Source: Ctena decussata (lineage: Eukaryota; Mollusca; Bivalvia; Lucinida; Lucinidae). Taken from it: a DNA stretch of 64,000 bases. The notes beneath the pieces were generated by a model that was not told the origin of the DNA, ran no database searches, and saw only the letters and a program-made list of their open reading frames with translations. The stretch covers positions 78,452,667 to 78,516,666 of the forward strand of contig OZ022509.1 in NCBI GenBank assembly GCA_963989385.1, written 5' to 3'. Both the position numbers and the translations under genes were made by a program. Shown here piece after piece: positions 46,100 through 55,315 of this stretch. Numbering within the stretch: position 1 is the first letter of the stretch; each line of letters opens with the position of its first letter.

Positions 46100-46275
46100 G
46101 CTTGGTATACTTGGTAGTTTAGCTGACACAGTCAAGGTCAGCTCTCAGTTTCTGCTTCATCGAAGCCATAGATTGTTCTGCAACAGTTGTGTCTCTCAAG
46201 GCGTTCCAGCTGTCCACCACTCAATTAGAAAAGAAGTGCTTTATATATTTCCGGTCAACCCATTTGTTTTTAATA
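46100..46275 (-). pseudogene. LINE C-terminal remnant
   Basis: The minus strand reads KHFFSN(stop)VVDSWNALRD, matching the end of many LINE reverse transcriptases (pattern RxFFSxRVVxxWNxLP). One in-frame stop, no tail seen. Only the last 50 residues or so are recognisable. Confidence 0.6.
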
Positions 46276-46509
46276 GGTAGAAAAAATGACTGTATAGCCA
46301 GGACAAATGCTTTCCCATGTCTCCGGCGTTGTATTGTGAAGAAACGTGTGTACCCGACCTAGGTTTCGTCCATTATGCGGACTCTTCAGGGGAATCCTGT
46401 CAAAAAAGGACTCGACAAGTGCGAATCCAAGTTATGATTTGACCCGTCAAAATCCCGCCTTATATAGTCGTGAAAAACGGCTCTCAAACCGGCTCTGAGA
46501 GCCCGCGAC

Positions 46510-47045
46510 TCCAGGAGGCGGCTGTGAGAGTCGTTTTATCAAACCAGGGCTGGAGCCGGTTGTGCCGGGTCTAGGAAGCCAGCGTCCGACTCCCAGGTAA
46601 CCGGCTTCACAACCAGAAAAACTCAATCTCACGAAGAGGAAGCGGTTTGCTTGATTTGTTTTTAATGTTGTTCTCCTGCTTTAACATTTTCTATCTGTAC
46701 TTCAATACTGAAACAATTATTATCTTATCGTAACCTCAGGTGTGGTGGGTGGCTAAATTTAGAATTTAGCTCAAAGGGATAACAAAACTTTCGGGGTTGG
46801 CCTTTAAAGTCTCCATAGTCCTACCAATGGTAAAAATCATCAAAATACAAATCATTATGAAACCTGTACAGCCTTCAGAATTAATGAAAACATGTCTGTT
46901 GATGTGCTTTTTTTTAAATGGCAAAAAAGAACGAACAAGGTATTTTCGAAAAATGATAAGTCTCTCCATAAAAATACGGTTTTCGTCTCTGGTTCCCCGT
47001 TAAGCAATGAAATAATGCAACCCCGGCACAGTCAGTGGGATCCTT
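46510..47045. other. Gene-free stretch
   Basis: No exon or clear repeat was recognised, apart from gagagccggc-type direct words at 46480-46620. Confidence 0.35.
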
Positions 47046-47049
47046 GCTT

Positions 47050-47345
47050 AACGTTTTTGTACATTGTATTTTTATCAACTGTTAAAAGCCTGTACCTTGT
47101 ATTTTTATCTCCTGTACCTTGTGTTTTTACCATGAAATAAAGCTTGTGAAATCCAAAGTAGGTCATTTTAGTTGCCACCAGTTATTTTTTCAAATCTGTT
47201 TTATGGTAAACTCAAGGATGTTTGATTTTTCAAAGCTGGCCTATCACGATAATAATCAATGGCGAAACTGTAGTGAGAAGTTTGCAGCGATACATCACGA
47301 TAAAATATTTCATGCTGATAGAGCAATGGGGCCTTTAAACCTGTT
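47050..47345. repeat. Dispersed repeat shared with 36515-36810
   Basis: The words gtacattgtatttttacc, aaactcaagga, ctgtagtgagaagtttgcag and gagcaatggggcctttaaa occur in the same order in both places. It is non-coding and its family is unknown to me. Confidence 0.5.
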
Positions 47346-47540
47346 TATCATATGACGTCGCATCTGAGAGTGTAATAAAGCCATGCATTAAATACGATAA
47401 TCCACTAGTGGATTAAATATGCAAATTACGTCGTAACGTTATACGTTGACGTCCATAAAAACGTCGCATTTTCTAATGGCGAAATCGTGAAGTTTCAGTG
47501 CAAATTCTGCTGATAAAATGCGATTTTAGTGTCATATGAT

Positions 47541-47699
47541 AAATAGAATCTTGCATTCGTGCTCCTGTATTACTGAATTTATTAAACTCGTTGGGGAAAA
47601 CCGATAAGATGCTCGGCAAAGCCTCACATCCTATCTTTTTCCCCAACTCGTTTAATAAATTCAATAATACATGAGCACTCATGTAAGATCCTCTATTTA
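47541..47699. mobile_element. 159-bp palindromic MITE
   Basis: The arms gtattactgaatttattaaac and its complement continue into cgttggggaaaa / tttttccccaacg. The outer ends aaatagaatcttgcat and atgtaagatcctctattt also pair. The short words catgtgtaagatcctccattt near 1430 suggest a distant copy at the left of the window. Confidence 0.65.
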
Positions 47700-47789
47700 C
47701 AAGATGCAGATTAGAGACATGTTAAAACACATACCTCTGGACCAGTAATTTACCCTTACACCAATCAAGCAACATCTGCTGCTATAGGT

Positions 47790-48930
47790 GATTCTCAATG
47801 TCTGTCAGTGTCAAAATGTAGCAGGTGTCAGTGAATATAAAAGGGTGACTATGGCCCCAGTGGCTATTAAGGCAGCTCTTGAATGAGTTCAGAGAGGGTG
47901 CCCTAACTTCGGTTTATGGTATAGAGTTCCATGCATCAATCACTCTATTGCTGGAGCTTTGCAGCATTATCTTTGCTCTGGGTTTATGTTTCAGAGAATG
48001 GCCTCTGGTCCCTCTATGAAGTGCAAATGTAAATATGTAGTATACCTGTGTAAGCTTTATCAGTTTGATTGATTGTCTTATACACTAGTGCCATATCAGC
48101 TGGTTCTCCCTGGTAATACACTTGTACTATGTCAGCTCTTCCCAATATTCCAGAAGGGCTGTGGAAATACTAAATTTTTCTACTTGTCCATGAACTAGTA
48201 AATAGACAAAATGAACTTGTCCAAACAAATACTTTCTTGCTCAGAAAAAAGGAACACATGAAATGAGGAAAGAATAATAGATAAGAATAGAGGAAGAGTT
48301 GAACTTGATGACAGTTTTTGGCTAACTGTCACAAAATTTCGAACTAAAACATACGTTGTGGGCACCTGTTAGAATTGCCTCAATTACCTTGATAACAGGA
48401 GCCCACAACATGAGAAAGTGTGAAAAATATCTCAGAATTATCCTGAAATACTTCCTCTGATGACACTTTGAATACTTGTCTGTGGGCAAATAAACTGAAA
48501 TTTCTCACTTGTCCAGAGTAAAACGGGACAAGTAGGACAAGTCAGGCATAGTATTTCCACAGCCCTGATTTCAGCATAGATACCAAGTGCCTTAATCTCT
48601 CTTTGTTAAGACCTGTGGTTGATATCTATCACCATAAGCATAGCCCTCCCTTGAACCTTTTTGATTATTATTTTATCCTTTTTTGTAATTTATGACCAAA
48701 TTTGGGTAGCATATTCTAAATAGGGCGTACCATACATGTAGTTTTAAATGAATTTAGTCACATTTCTTTATCAAGGTAAGTGAGGGTCCTAAAAATTACA
48801 CCAACATTTCTGTTTGCCAAATTTACTTTTGATCTTGCGTACATTCTCCTAATTTTAAGTCCCCATCTATGACTAGTCCCAAATCTCTCCCATCATTATA
48901 TCAGAGGACTGCTCAGTGCTAGAAGAAAGT
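47790..48930 (-). pseudogene. CR1/L2-like LINE reverse transcriptase remnant
   Basis: Minus-strand translation, with frame changes and stops, gives in order a DLGLVIDGDLK-like segment (near 48870), VRPILEYATQIW (near 48700), KALG (near 48590), then TRGHSLKHKPRAK (near 47985) and NRVIDAWNSIP (near 47935), then APSLNSFKSCLNSHW. This is the C-terminal third of a CR1/Jockey-type reverse transcriptase. A TIR element (48156-48561) interrupts it. It has no catalytic core left. Confidence 0.72.
48156..48561. mobile_element. TIR element inserted in a LINE remnant
   Basis: The ends agggctgtggaaatacta and tagtatttccacagccct are an exact 18-bp inverted pair. Inward, acttgtcc/ggacaagt words repeat near both ends. 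The flanks attccag and atttcag fit a target duplication with one change. Removing it rejoins the surrounding LINE reading. A small hairpin (tacgttgtgggcacctg / caggagcccacaacatg) is nested inside at 48345-48415. Confidence 0.75.
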
Positions 48931-49526
48931 AGGGCTGGGATGGTTAAATAGTGCTTCGATGAAACTCTATTCGTCAGCTGACGATACATATTGATACAGC
49001 GCCCTACAATGTATCACTTTTTAACATGAGTTCCCGACGTGTAAAAATGGTTTGTGTCATTCGTATTACCAGATCCCCAAATCACTGCAATACAACGTGT
49101 CATGTCATTAGATAAGCAGACGATAATTTAGCTAATCAGAAAGCATTACACATCAACAGATTGTTACTTCAAAGCAAATGGCTGACAGCAAAGAGTTCTT
49201 TCCACCTGTGATTACATTTTATATTTACTACCGGATTGGCAAGTATGACGTGCTTCTGAATTCTTAATTTATGCAGACTTTTAGTAGATTTATAGAGACC
49301 ACAAACCAGTTCAAAATTACAAATTATTTTCTATAGTTACTAACTATTTGGGTAATGTTTACGGTTCAGTATTTTTTAATATGAATAAATTTGAAACCAG
49401 TGCAAGGACTTCTTAATTTGCTTAGTATCCAAGGTTTGTTAATGTTAATTTTAATTTGAATGACTTAAAATCTCTCAGTTCTATGATGTTCAGCTTACAT
49501 AACTTGTTTTCTGTATATTCTTTCAG

Positions 49527-49551
49527 ATTTAGACCATACAGCTGATGTGCA
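49527..49551 (+). CDS. ZBTB8OS: Archease, exon 2 (25 nt)
   Basis: Acceptor ttctttcag, then 25 nt, then donor gtaagt. With the T carried from exon 1 it reads Y-LDHTADV plus CA of a glutamine codon. YLDHTADVQ is the signature of archease, with the acidic residues that bind the metal ion in the family structures. Confidence 0.93.
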
Positions 49552-49924
49552 GTAAGTATTATAAAGTTAGGCCCTTCATACAGTCCTCACAAATCTCGTC
49601 TGACCGCCTAACATGTCTTAATAAAATTCCTTCAGTCAGGTAAAAACAGAAATGAAAATTTTCAAATTGTTGTTGCTGTTTTGCGTTTAGCAGCTATTTG
49701 AGACAATATTTCAGTCTATATCGAGCTGTCTCCCAGAGAGAGGGAGAAAGAAAAGAGAAATGATAGGCAAGAGCAAAAATAAAATGTTCATATACATTTT
49801 AATCATATTAATAAATAGAGTACCAGATGTGGTTCCTTAAAATTGCGCAGGCTTTTGCAAAAAAAGGAAGGGTGTGGGGAAAAGCAAAAAACAAGCCTTT
49901 GTGAAATGACAATTGTCTGCATGA

Positions 49925-49998
49925 TGCATGAGAACAGCATAAGCTCAAACCAGCCTGTGCATTTGCACAGTCTGATCAGAGCCTTTGCACTTTACACT
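49925..49998. repeat. GATCAG MITE fragment, TGCGCAG-type subfamily
   Basis: Words catgagaacagcataagc, gcctgtgcatttgcac and agtctgatcagagcc follow the subfamily order of 34050-34135. It directly precedes the full GAGCCGCG MITE at 50007. Confidence 0.45.
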
Positions 49999-50006
49999 CA
50001 TCATAT

Positions 50007-50244
50007 GAGCTGCGACATGGCAAAACCAGCAAAGTGGCATGTGTGCCCAGCAAAGACTCAGAGACATCTAGGCATTCACCCAGTCTAATCAGACTCTTTG
50101 CTGTGCACTTAAAGGGTAGCTAGATATCTAAGTAAGCTCCCTGCGGATAGCAAAGACTCTGATCAGACTGGGTGGATGCACAGGCTGACCTGAGTCTTTG
50201 CTGGGCGCACATGCCACTTTGTTAGTTTTCTTTTGTTGCGGCTC
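50007..50244. mobile_element. GAGCCGCG palindromic MITE, ATAT target duplication
   Basis: Full-length, older copy with several C-to-T type changes (gagctgcgacatggc at the left end, gttgcggctc at the right end). Both internal stems are recognisable. The bases atat flank both sides (50003-50006 and 50245-50248). Confidence 0.8.
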
Positions 50245-50413
50245 ATATGGACCCATAGGTAGCTACAGTCAAAAGATGAAGGCTCTAGCTAGACTGAATA
50301 GAATCATAGATTGGTTTAAGGCTTCAATGTTTGCAGATAGGTCGAGCCTATGTGTGAAAAAACTCAGTTTATGTTACAAGGCTTAGTTGGCTAAATATTC
50401 TCAGTCATCACAA

Positions 50414-50590
50414 CGAATAGGCGGCAATCAAAACCACTCATGCTCTCAACGAACGCAGATCAAAAACCATTTGAAACAGTGTTTTCGATTGCAAATTGGC
50501 AACAATTTGCAATTGAAAACGCTGTTTCTAATGGTTTTTGATGAGCGTTAATTGATTGTAAAGAGCATTTTCGATTGCTGCCTATCCGAT
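50414..50590. mobile_element. 177-bp palindromic MITE
   Basis: The arms cgaataggcggcaatc and gattgctgcctatccg, plus inner arms gatcaaaaaccatttgaaac and its partner, fold on an axis near 50497 at tttgcaaattggcaacaattt. Confidence 0.65.
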
Positions 50591-51236
50591 GTGGTCATGA
50601 TTCCTTCAGCTATATTACAGATATAAGGTCTGTCAATCCTGTGCAATATACATGCTAGTAACAGACTGTACAAAGTACCAAGAGAGATGAATGAATAAAC
50701 TTTCAAGAAAAGCAACTCTGCCATTTTCCTATTTTCCTCTCTTCTCGGTTGAGGTCATCTCTTAATTGAAAGTCTAAGAATTTCCTTCTGTAGTGGCAAA
50801 TTCTTTAAGAGTAGACCCCTTTTAAGAAAGATCCCATTGTCCAGAGATACAAACAGGAATTCACGGAGTTGTTGTCCTTTGTAAAACTGGCAAAAAAAGA
50901 CCAAAGGAAACGTGGAAGTGTACCCATTAACCCTAAGATTACCAGAGCAAAAATTTTACAGTGAAGTCCCATTCTAAAGGGCTCTTTTGCAGTGAAGCAC
51001 TGCCTGGGTTCAGTTAGAATCTCCCCTTAATGGGATTAAAACCTGTGACCTTATGATCTGAAGTTATTAGTACTAAGTATTAAGCCATGTGGATGCATCT
51101 GTTCTGGTTTAAGGACAGGACTTCTCTGCGGAGGGGGGGGCAACAAATCAGTGAACAAGAATTACCAAGCAGGATAATTTCATTGGCTGACTGGAGGTGT
51201 TGACACTAAGTGATCAAGAGAAAGAATGACACTATG

Positions 51237-51337
51237 TTCTGTTCTGTTCTGTTCAAATCTCGTATCGACGTTACCCAAGTGGCTCAACGGTACGTAACCA
51301 TAGTTGCACACACCTGGCGCCGTGTGTCTGTCCATAA
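51237..51337 (-). repeat. Short retroelement 3' end with (TGTTC)n tail
   Basis: The same 80-bp block as at 24056-24165 (cgacgttacccaagtggc, ggtacgtaaccatagttg), here with a different pentamer tail. The change of tail unit between copies is notable. Confidence 0.6.
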
Positions 51338-51474
51338 AAATGACACTATGCAAACTAATCCTCCTTATATAGTGCCACTCCTGTCTGTAAGATTCAAGTC
51401 TGTATAGTCAGTAAGCGTTGGTGTGGTAAAAAATAATAATAATAATAAAAAGAAAAAAAAAACACTGGAATAAT

Positions 51475-51620
51475 TAGTGTTATTGTCCTGAAAATGGAAC
51501 TATTTGCTTTTACAATGTGGTAGTCTGTTAAATGGCAGTCAGTGTAGACCCAGATCAGACTGCTTCTTCAGGAGCAGTCAGGTTTGAATCTGCACTGTTT
51601 GCACAAACATGTCTGTCACA
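51475..51620. repeat. Dispersed GAACAGTTTGG repeat copy
   Basis: The words attgtcctgaaaatgg, ttgcttttacaatgtgg, gtgtagacccagatcagac and tgcactgtttgc follow the order at 23700-23850. A hairpin is formed by gatcagactgcttcttcaggagcagtc. Confidence 0.5.
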
Positions 51621-51659
51621 ACTCTTTGAATTTTCATGTATACCTCCCATTCAGTTGGA

Positions 51660-51790
51660 GCCAATTCTGAAAGGAAAGAATTTGCTCCTAGTACAGGAAA
51701 GAATTTGCTCCTACAGGAGCAAATTCTCTCCTGTAGGAGCAAATTCTCTCTTTTAAAGAGCAGACCCCTTTTAATCAGGGTTTCCTGAGC
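51660..51790. repeat. Amplified GGAGCAAATT hairpins
   Basis: Three to four copies of gaatttgctcct or its complement aggagcaaattc lie within 90 bp, next to agcagacccctttt. It belongs to the dispersed family seen at 12955, 18400 and 31560. Confidence 0.6.
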
Positions 51791-51961
51791 TAGGGGAGCC
51801 AACAGAAAGCTACAGAAGTTGTATACATTGGAAACAAGGTGGAAAAATATGGTAGTATATCCCCACTACACCTTAAATGATTTGGCTCTCAATTTTCATT
51901 GAAACCCTCATTTCTTGAAGCTCTGTGTTTATGACATTTTTTTCTTCTTTTTTAATTTCAG

Positions 51962-51972
51962 ACTTCATGCTT
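51962..51972 (+). CDS. ZBTB8OS: Archease, exon 3 (11-nt microexon)
   Basis: Only acttcatgctt lies between acceptor tttaatttcag and donor gtatcc. The bases complete CAA (Q), then CTT CAT GC + T, and the remaining T joins GG of exon 4 to make TGG. The junction product VQLHAWGDDL equals the conserved archease sequence residue for residue at VQLHAWGD, which is the evidence for so small an exon. Confidence 0.88.
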
Positions 51973-52084
51973 GTATCCTTACACTGGTAGAGAAGTGAAC
52001 ATTAATAGAGTTGCTGATGGTTGAAACTCATTATAAGGAGCATTTAGCATAGCCTTAGGTCTTTTGAGATAGCATGGAATTTCA

Positions 52085-52245
52085 CTAAAGTGCTCCAGAT
52101 AAGGGGAAACTGGGATGATTTAAGGATTATTTTCCTTTTTCCATAATATATGTTGTGACCCCTCATTAGAACTGTCTCAGTGAGACAGCTCTAATGAGGG
52201 GTTATAACATGTCTTTAAATTATCTTGAAAATCCTGCTTTATCTG
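52085..52245. mobile_element. Hairpin MITE with TTGTGACCCCTCAT core
   Basis: A diverged copy of the 3207-3409 element. The stem ttgtgacccctcattagaa pairs with ctaatgaggggttataaca about a gtctcagtgagac centre. Confidence 0.6.
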
Positions 52246-52329
52246 AAGCACTGATAGAACATGACTGTACTATTATACAAGTGCACCCCCATCCTATTGG
52301 GTCAAGTAGGGTAACTTCGGTCAGCGGGA

Positions 52330-52445
52330 AAATTCGGACATACCATTGCAAACAGTGAAAATCCAGTTGAGACAGCTCATAATGAGCCTTCTCATCAGGA
52401 TTTTCACTGTTTGCCCAGTTATTTTTGTATTAATTCCAAACAACT
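52330..52445. repeat. Short palindromic repeat
   Basis: The words gcaaacagtgaaaatcc and ggattttcactgtttgc form an exact 17-bp inverted pair around a loop containing ctcataatgag. It is non-coding. Confidence 0.6.
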
Positions 52446-52529
52446 GACATATAAAGGAAACAATGTTACTGTCCAAATTTACCTGCTGTCTGAATTTACT
52501 CAACTTGACCCTAATTGATAACAAAATGA

Positions 52530-52720
52530 GATGATGGATGGATGACTTGTGATTTTAAGTCTTTTTCAACAATATTTCAGTCATATCAGGACGATGTGAG
52601 GCTGATAATGAAAGGCTGTGTGCAATAGAACCCTGTTTACGGTAGGAAAGATTTTCCTCTCAAGTGGGGCTTGCACCTGGTCTGTAGATTAGTAGGCCAC
52701 AGAGCTACTAGGGCTTCTGA
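52530..52720 (-). repeat. tRNA-derived SINE, family C, compact copy
   Basis: On the minus strand the head (agaagccctagtagctctg ... ggtgcaagcccc) runs straight into the body that ends with actgaaatattgttgaaaaa. A related headless copy follows at 52858-52995. Confidence 0.6.
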
Positions 52721-52857
52721 TAACAAAATGAGAACCTCAACTCAGTATAAAGCTATAAGGGGGTTTGTGACAACTTTATCCTAAACCTTTCTTATCAGTC
52801 TCTGTCAAACATATTTTAGGGGCTTATGGCCCTTTGTATCAAAGGATCACTAAAGCA

Positions 52858-52995
52858 TAGATGGATGAATAGCTTAGGCTTGCAATTTTACATCCTTTTC
52901 AGTAGTATTTCTGTCATATCAGTATGATGAAAGGGTGATTATGAAAGGCTGTATGCAGTGGTCCTGGTACCGCATTTATGGTTTGGACATGGCAT
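52858..52995 (-). repeat. SINE family C, 3' fragment
   Basis: The tail (gactgaaatactactgaaaaggatgt in complement terms) and the gaaaggctgta word match 52540-52630. The tRNA head is missing or decayed. Confidence 0.5.
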
Positions 52996-53103
52996 AACCT
53001 AATAATTTAGCTATAAGGTGGTTAATTCCCTTTAAGAATGATTCAGTATTGTGTAATTCTGCTATAGGATGAATTTTCTCTTCCAAAACAACTGCAGAAA
53101 TAT

Positions 53104-53339
53104 GAGCCGCGACACGAGAAAACCAACAACGTGGTTGTGCGCCCAGCGCAGACTCAGATCAGCCTGGGCATCCACCTAGTCCGCTCAGACTTTTCGCTAA
53201 GCGCTTAATGGGTAGCTAAGGGTCTAAGCTACCTCCATGTGGACACCGAAGACTCTGATCAGACTGGGCGGATGCCCAGGCTGATCTGAGTCTGCGCTGG
53301 GCGCACAACCACATTGTTGGTTTTGTCACGTCGTGGCTC
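53104..53339. mobile_element. GAGCCGCG palindromic MITE, ATAT target duplication
   Basis: Full-length copy with gagccgcgacacgag at the left and gtcacgtcgtggctc at the right. The bases atat flank both sides (53100-53103 and 53340-53343). One of the best-kept copies, inside archease intron 3. Confidence 0.85.
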
Positions 53340-53813
53340 ATATAGACTTGTTGTATAAGATTGATCTAGATTTTTAGGTTTGTTATGAAGGTCACAGTTA
53401 TGTTCATCATAAATGCTGTAGAACTTCATTAGCTCAAACAAGCTTGGGACAATGAAATTCATTTCCATCCAAGGGTAGTTCTAGCCATCCAGGGTTAGTT
53501 TCTATTACAAGTTACCTCAAGGGACCCAGGAAAGAGTTCTAGTCAGGCAGAGTTGATGAGCCATCAGGGACCCTGATTCAGGGTTCGAATCATTGAAGTT
53601 CCACTGTATGCTTTACTATTATTATTTTACCTTTGGCAAAGGAAATATGTGAGGAAGTGTAGAGTTACTGCCATATTGTCTGTTTTTTCATCTGTTCCTT
53701 CATTTGTCCATCTATGAGTAACATTTGATGTCCAATTTTTGCATTACAGTTACACTGTATAAGGTTTCTCATATTTAGGTGGTTACACTGGCAGTGGGTA
53801 CACTTAGGCATCT

Positions 53814-54058
53814 GGGGCCGTATTCATAAAGCCACTTAAGTCGTTGCTATGCTGTTGCTAAGGTCAAATTTCTTTGAAGGAGATTCCCTACAACTATGAA
53901 ATTTGCTCTGGAGGAACAGTCTTGTAAGACTGTTCCTCCAGAGCAAATTTCATAGTTGTAGGGAAGCAAATTTCATAGTTGTAGGGAATCTCCAACATAG
54001 AAATTTACCCTTAGCAACAGCATAGCAACGACTTAAGTTGCTTTATGAATACGGTCCC
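53814..54058. mobile_element. Hairpin MITE, GGGGCCGTATTCAT family, copy 2
   Basis: Same ends as 2618-2840 (ggggccgtattcataaag and gaatacggtccc). The right arm contains an extra copy of gcaaatttcatagttgtagg, so this copy is longer than the others. It ends about 55 bp before archease exon 4. Confidence 0.75.
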
Positions 54059-54112
54059 TGCTCTCTGGTTCTGATACATACACACCTGTATATTTCCTTA
54101 ACTGCTACACAG

Positions 54113-54144
54113 GGGGAGATGACTTGAAGGAAGCTTTTGAACAG
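54113..54144 (+). CDS. ZBTB8OS: Archease, exon 4 (32 nt)
   Basis: Acceptor tgctacacag and donor gttagt. It reads (T)GG GGA GAT GAC TTG AAG GAA GCT TTT GAA CAG, that is WGDDLKEAFEQ, against the usual WGDTLEEAFEQ. It leaves in phase 0. Confidence 0.92.
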
Positions 54145-54179
54145 GTTAGTGGCATTTTTTATTGTGTCTATTACTACCA

Positions 54180-54335
54180 TAATTTTCCTAAGAATTTGGA
54201 CACCTCAAAAAATTGTAACATTCTTCCTTCAACTTGAACAATTTCATATTACAGAATCATAATTGGCCCAAAAGAATGCAGTCAGCATGGCAAACATTGT
54301 GAACCCTGATCAGACTGCTCCTCGTGGTCTACAAT
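54180..54335. repeat. Dispersed GATCAG repeat fragment
   Basis: Words ccataattttcctaagaat, ggacacctcaaaa, gcatggcaaacattgtgaac and cctgatcagactgctcc follow the order of 51475-51620. It is non-coding. Confidence 0.45.
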
Positions 54336-54340
54336 AAGAG

Positions 54341-54489
54341 GATAAAACATTCTTTTCCGTGTTTTAACATTTGCCAAGCCAGAGAATATTAACATGCTGC
54401 CGCCTGAACCGTGCAGAGGTGAGGGCTGCAACATGTTAATACACGAGGGCTTGGGCAAACATTAAAACACAGGAAAAAGTGTTTTATCA
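54341..54489. mobile_element. 149-bp palindromic MITE
   Basis: The arms gataaaacattcttttccgt and acaggaaaaagtgttttatc continue into gttttaacatttgccaagcc and its partner. The inner part around gctgccgcctgaacc is looser. Confidence 0.7.
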
Positions 54490-54936
54490 TCATTGTTATA
54501 TAGTTACCTTCTTACGGACGCCATCTTCATTCCAGAGTTCTGCAGATGACAGAAAGCGGGCTTTAATGGTGTTTAAGCCCTGGCCAATCTGTGTTTTAAC
54601 AGTGTTGAAGCCCTGTGTCAGTGATTCTGTCGCATTGCGACAATTAAATATAGAAGGAATCCAACGTAAACTGCTGTTGATTACAACATGGCTGTTTTCC
54701 ATAGTAACGTGTCGTTAGGTATATAACAATGATTGCTCATACCTGACAGTCCAAAAACATAGGTCCATTACCATAGTTACCCCCTCTTTAGCAATGTTTT
54801 GTATATCATATTTATTTGTTATATAAGATGGATTTCCCTTCCCAAATAATGCCCAAAATGATTCATATTAAACCTCAATATTAAGACATTTTAATTAACA
54901 AGTTGTATAGTTTGAACATACAAATTTACATGTGGT

Positions 54937-55072
54937 AGAAAGTATGTGCACTTAGTACTGCTAACTGCTTGGGAGGTATAAGCCTGCCCAGGAATAGTGT
55001 GGTTAGGTTAACTGACTGTCCCAACATGACCATACCTGTTTACCATGGATGTGAAACAACAAATCAACCATG
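54937..55072 (+). repeat. SINE family A, 5'-truncated
   Basis: Only the body is present (gaaagtatgtgcacttag, gcctgcccaggaatagtgtg, tgtcccaacatgaccat) with an aaatcaacc end. The tRNA head is missing. Confidence 0.7.
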
Positions 55073-55177
55073 TAAATCAGACTGTCCCTTTTTAGGAGAA
55101 GGGGCTGCACTATTAACTTCCTAATTTTGTCTAAATAGTTGGATATTTCTGGTAACAGATACTCATTTTCGTTGAAG

Positions 55178-55259
55178 GTAGTGGTGGCCATGTTTAATTA
55201 CATGACAACAGATTTCTCCACAGTGGAGATGTTAGAGGAAGAGAAGATTGAAGCTGAAG
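55178..55259 (+). CDS. ZBTB8OS: Archease, exon 5
   Basis: Acceptor cgttgaag, then 82 nt, then donor gtaatg. It encodes VVVAMFNYMTTDFSTVEM and LEEEKIEAE, then the first base of a glycine codon. This fits family CAMAMFGYMTDTxTVEPxxxxEVExxG. The acceptor has a weak pyrimidine tract, but the frame and conservation are clear. Confidence 0.92.
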
Positions 55260-55315
55260 GTAATGGATTTGTAATTAATGTCTGTGGGCACACCTCCATG
55301 TGGTTGCCTTTTTTT

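Noticed and set aside
49178..49266. Start codon with MADSKEFFPPV as a possible archease exon 1
   Set aside because: Its donors (after CCACCT or GGCAA) give the wrong phase for exon 2, producing a stop. The exon at 40211 fits both phase and the KFEY motif.
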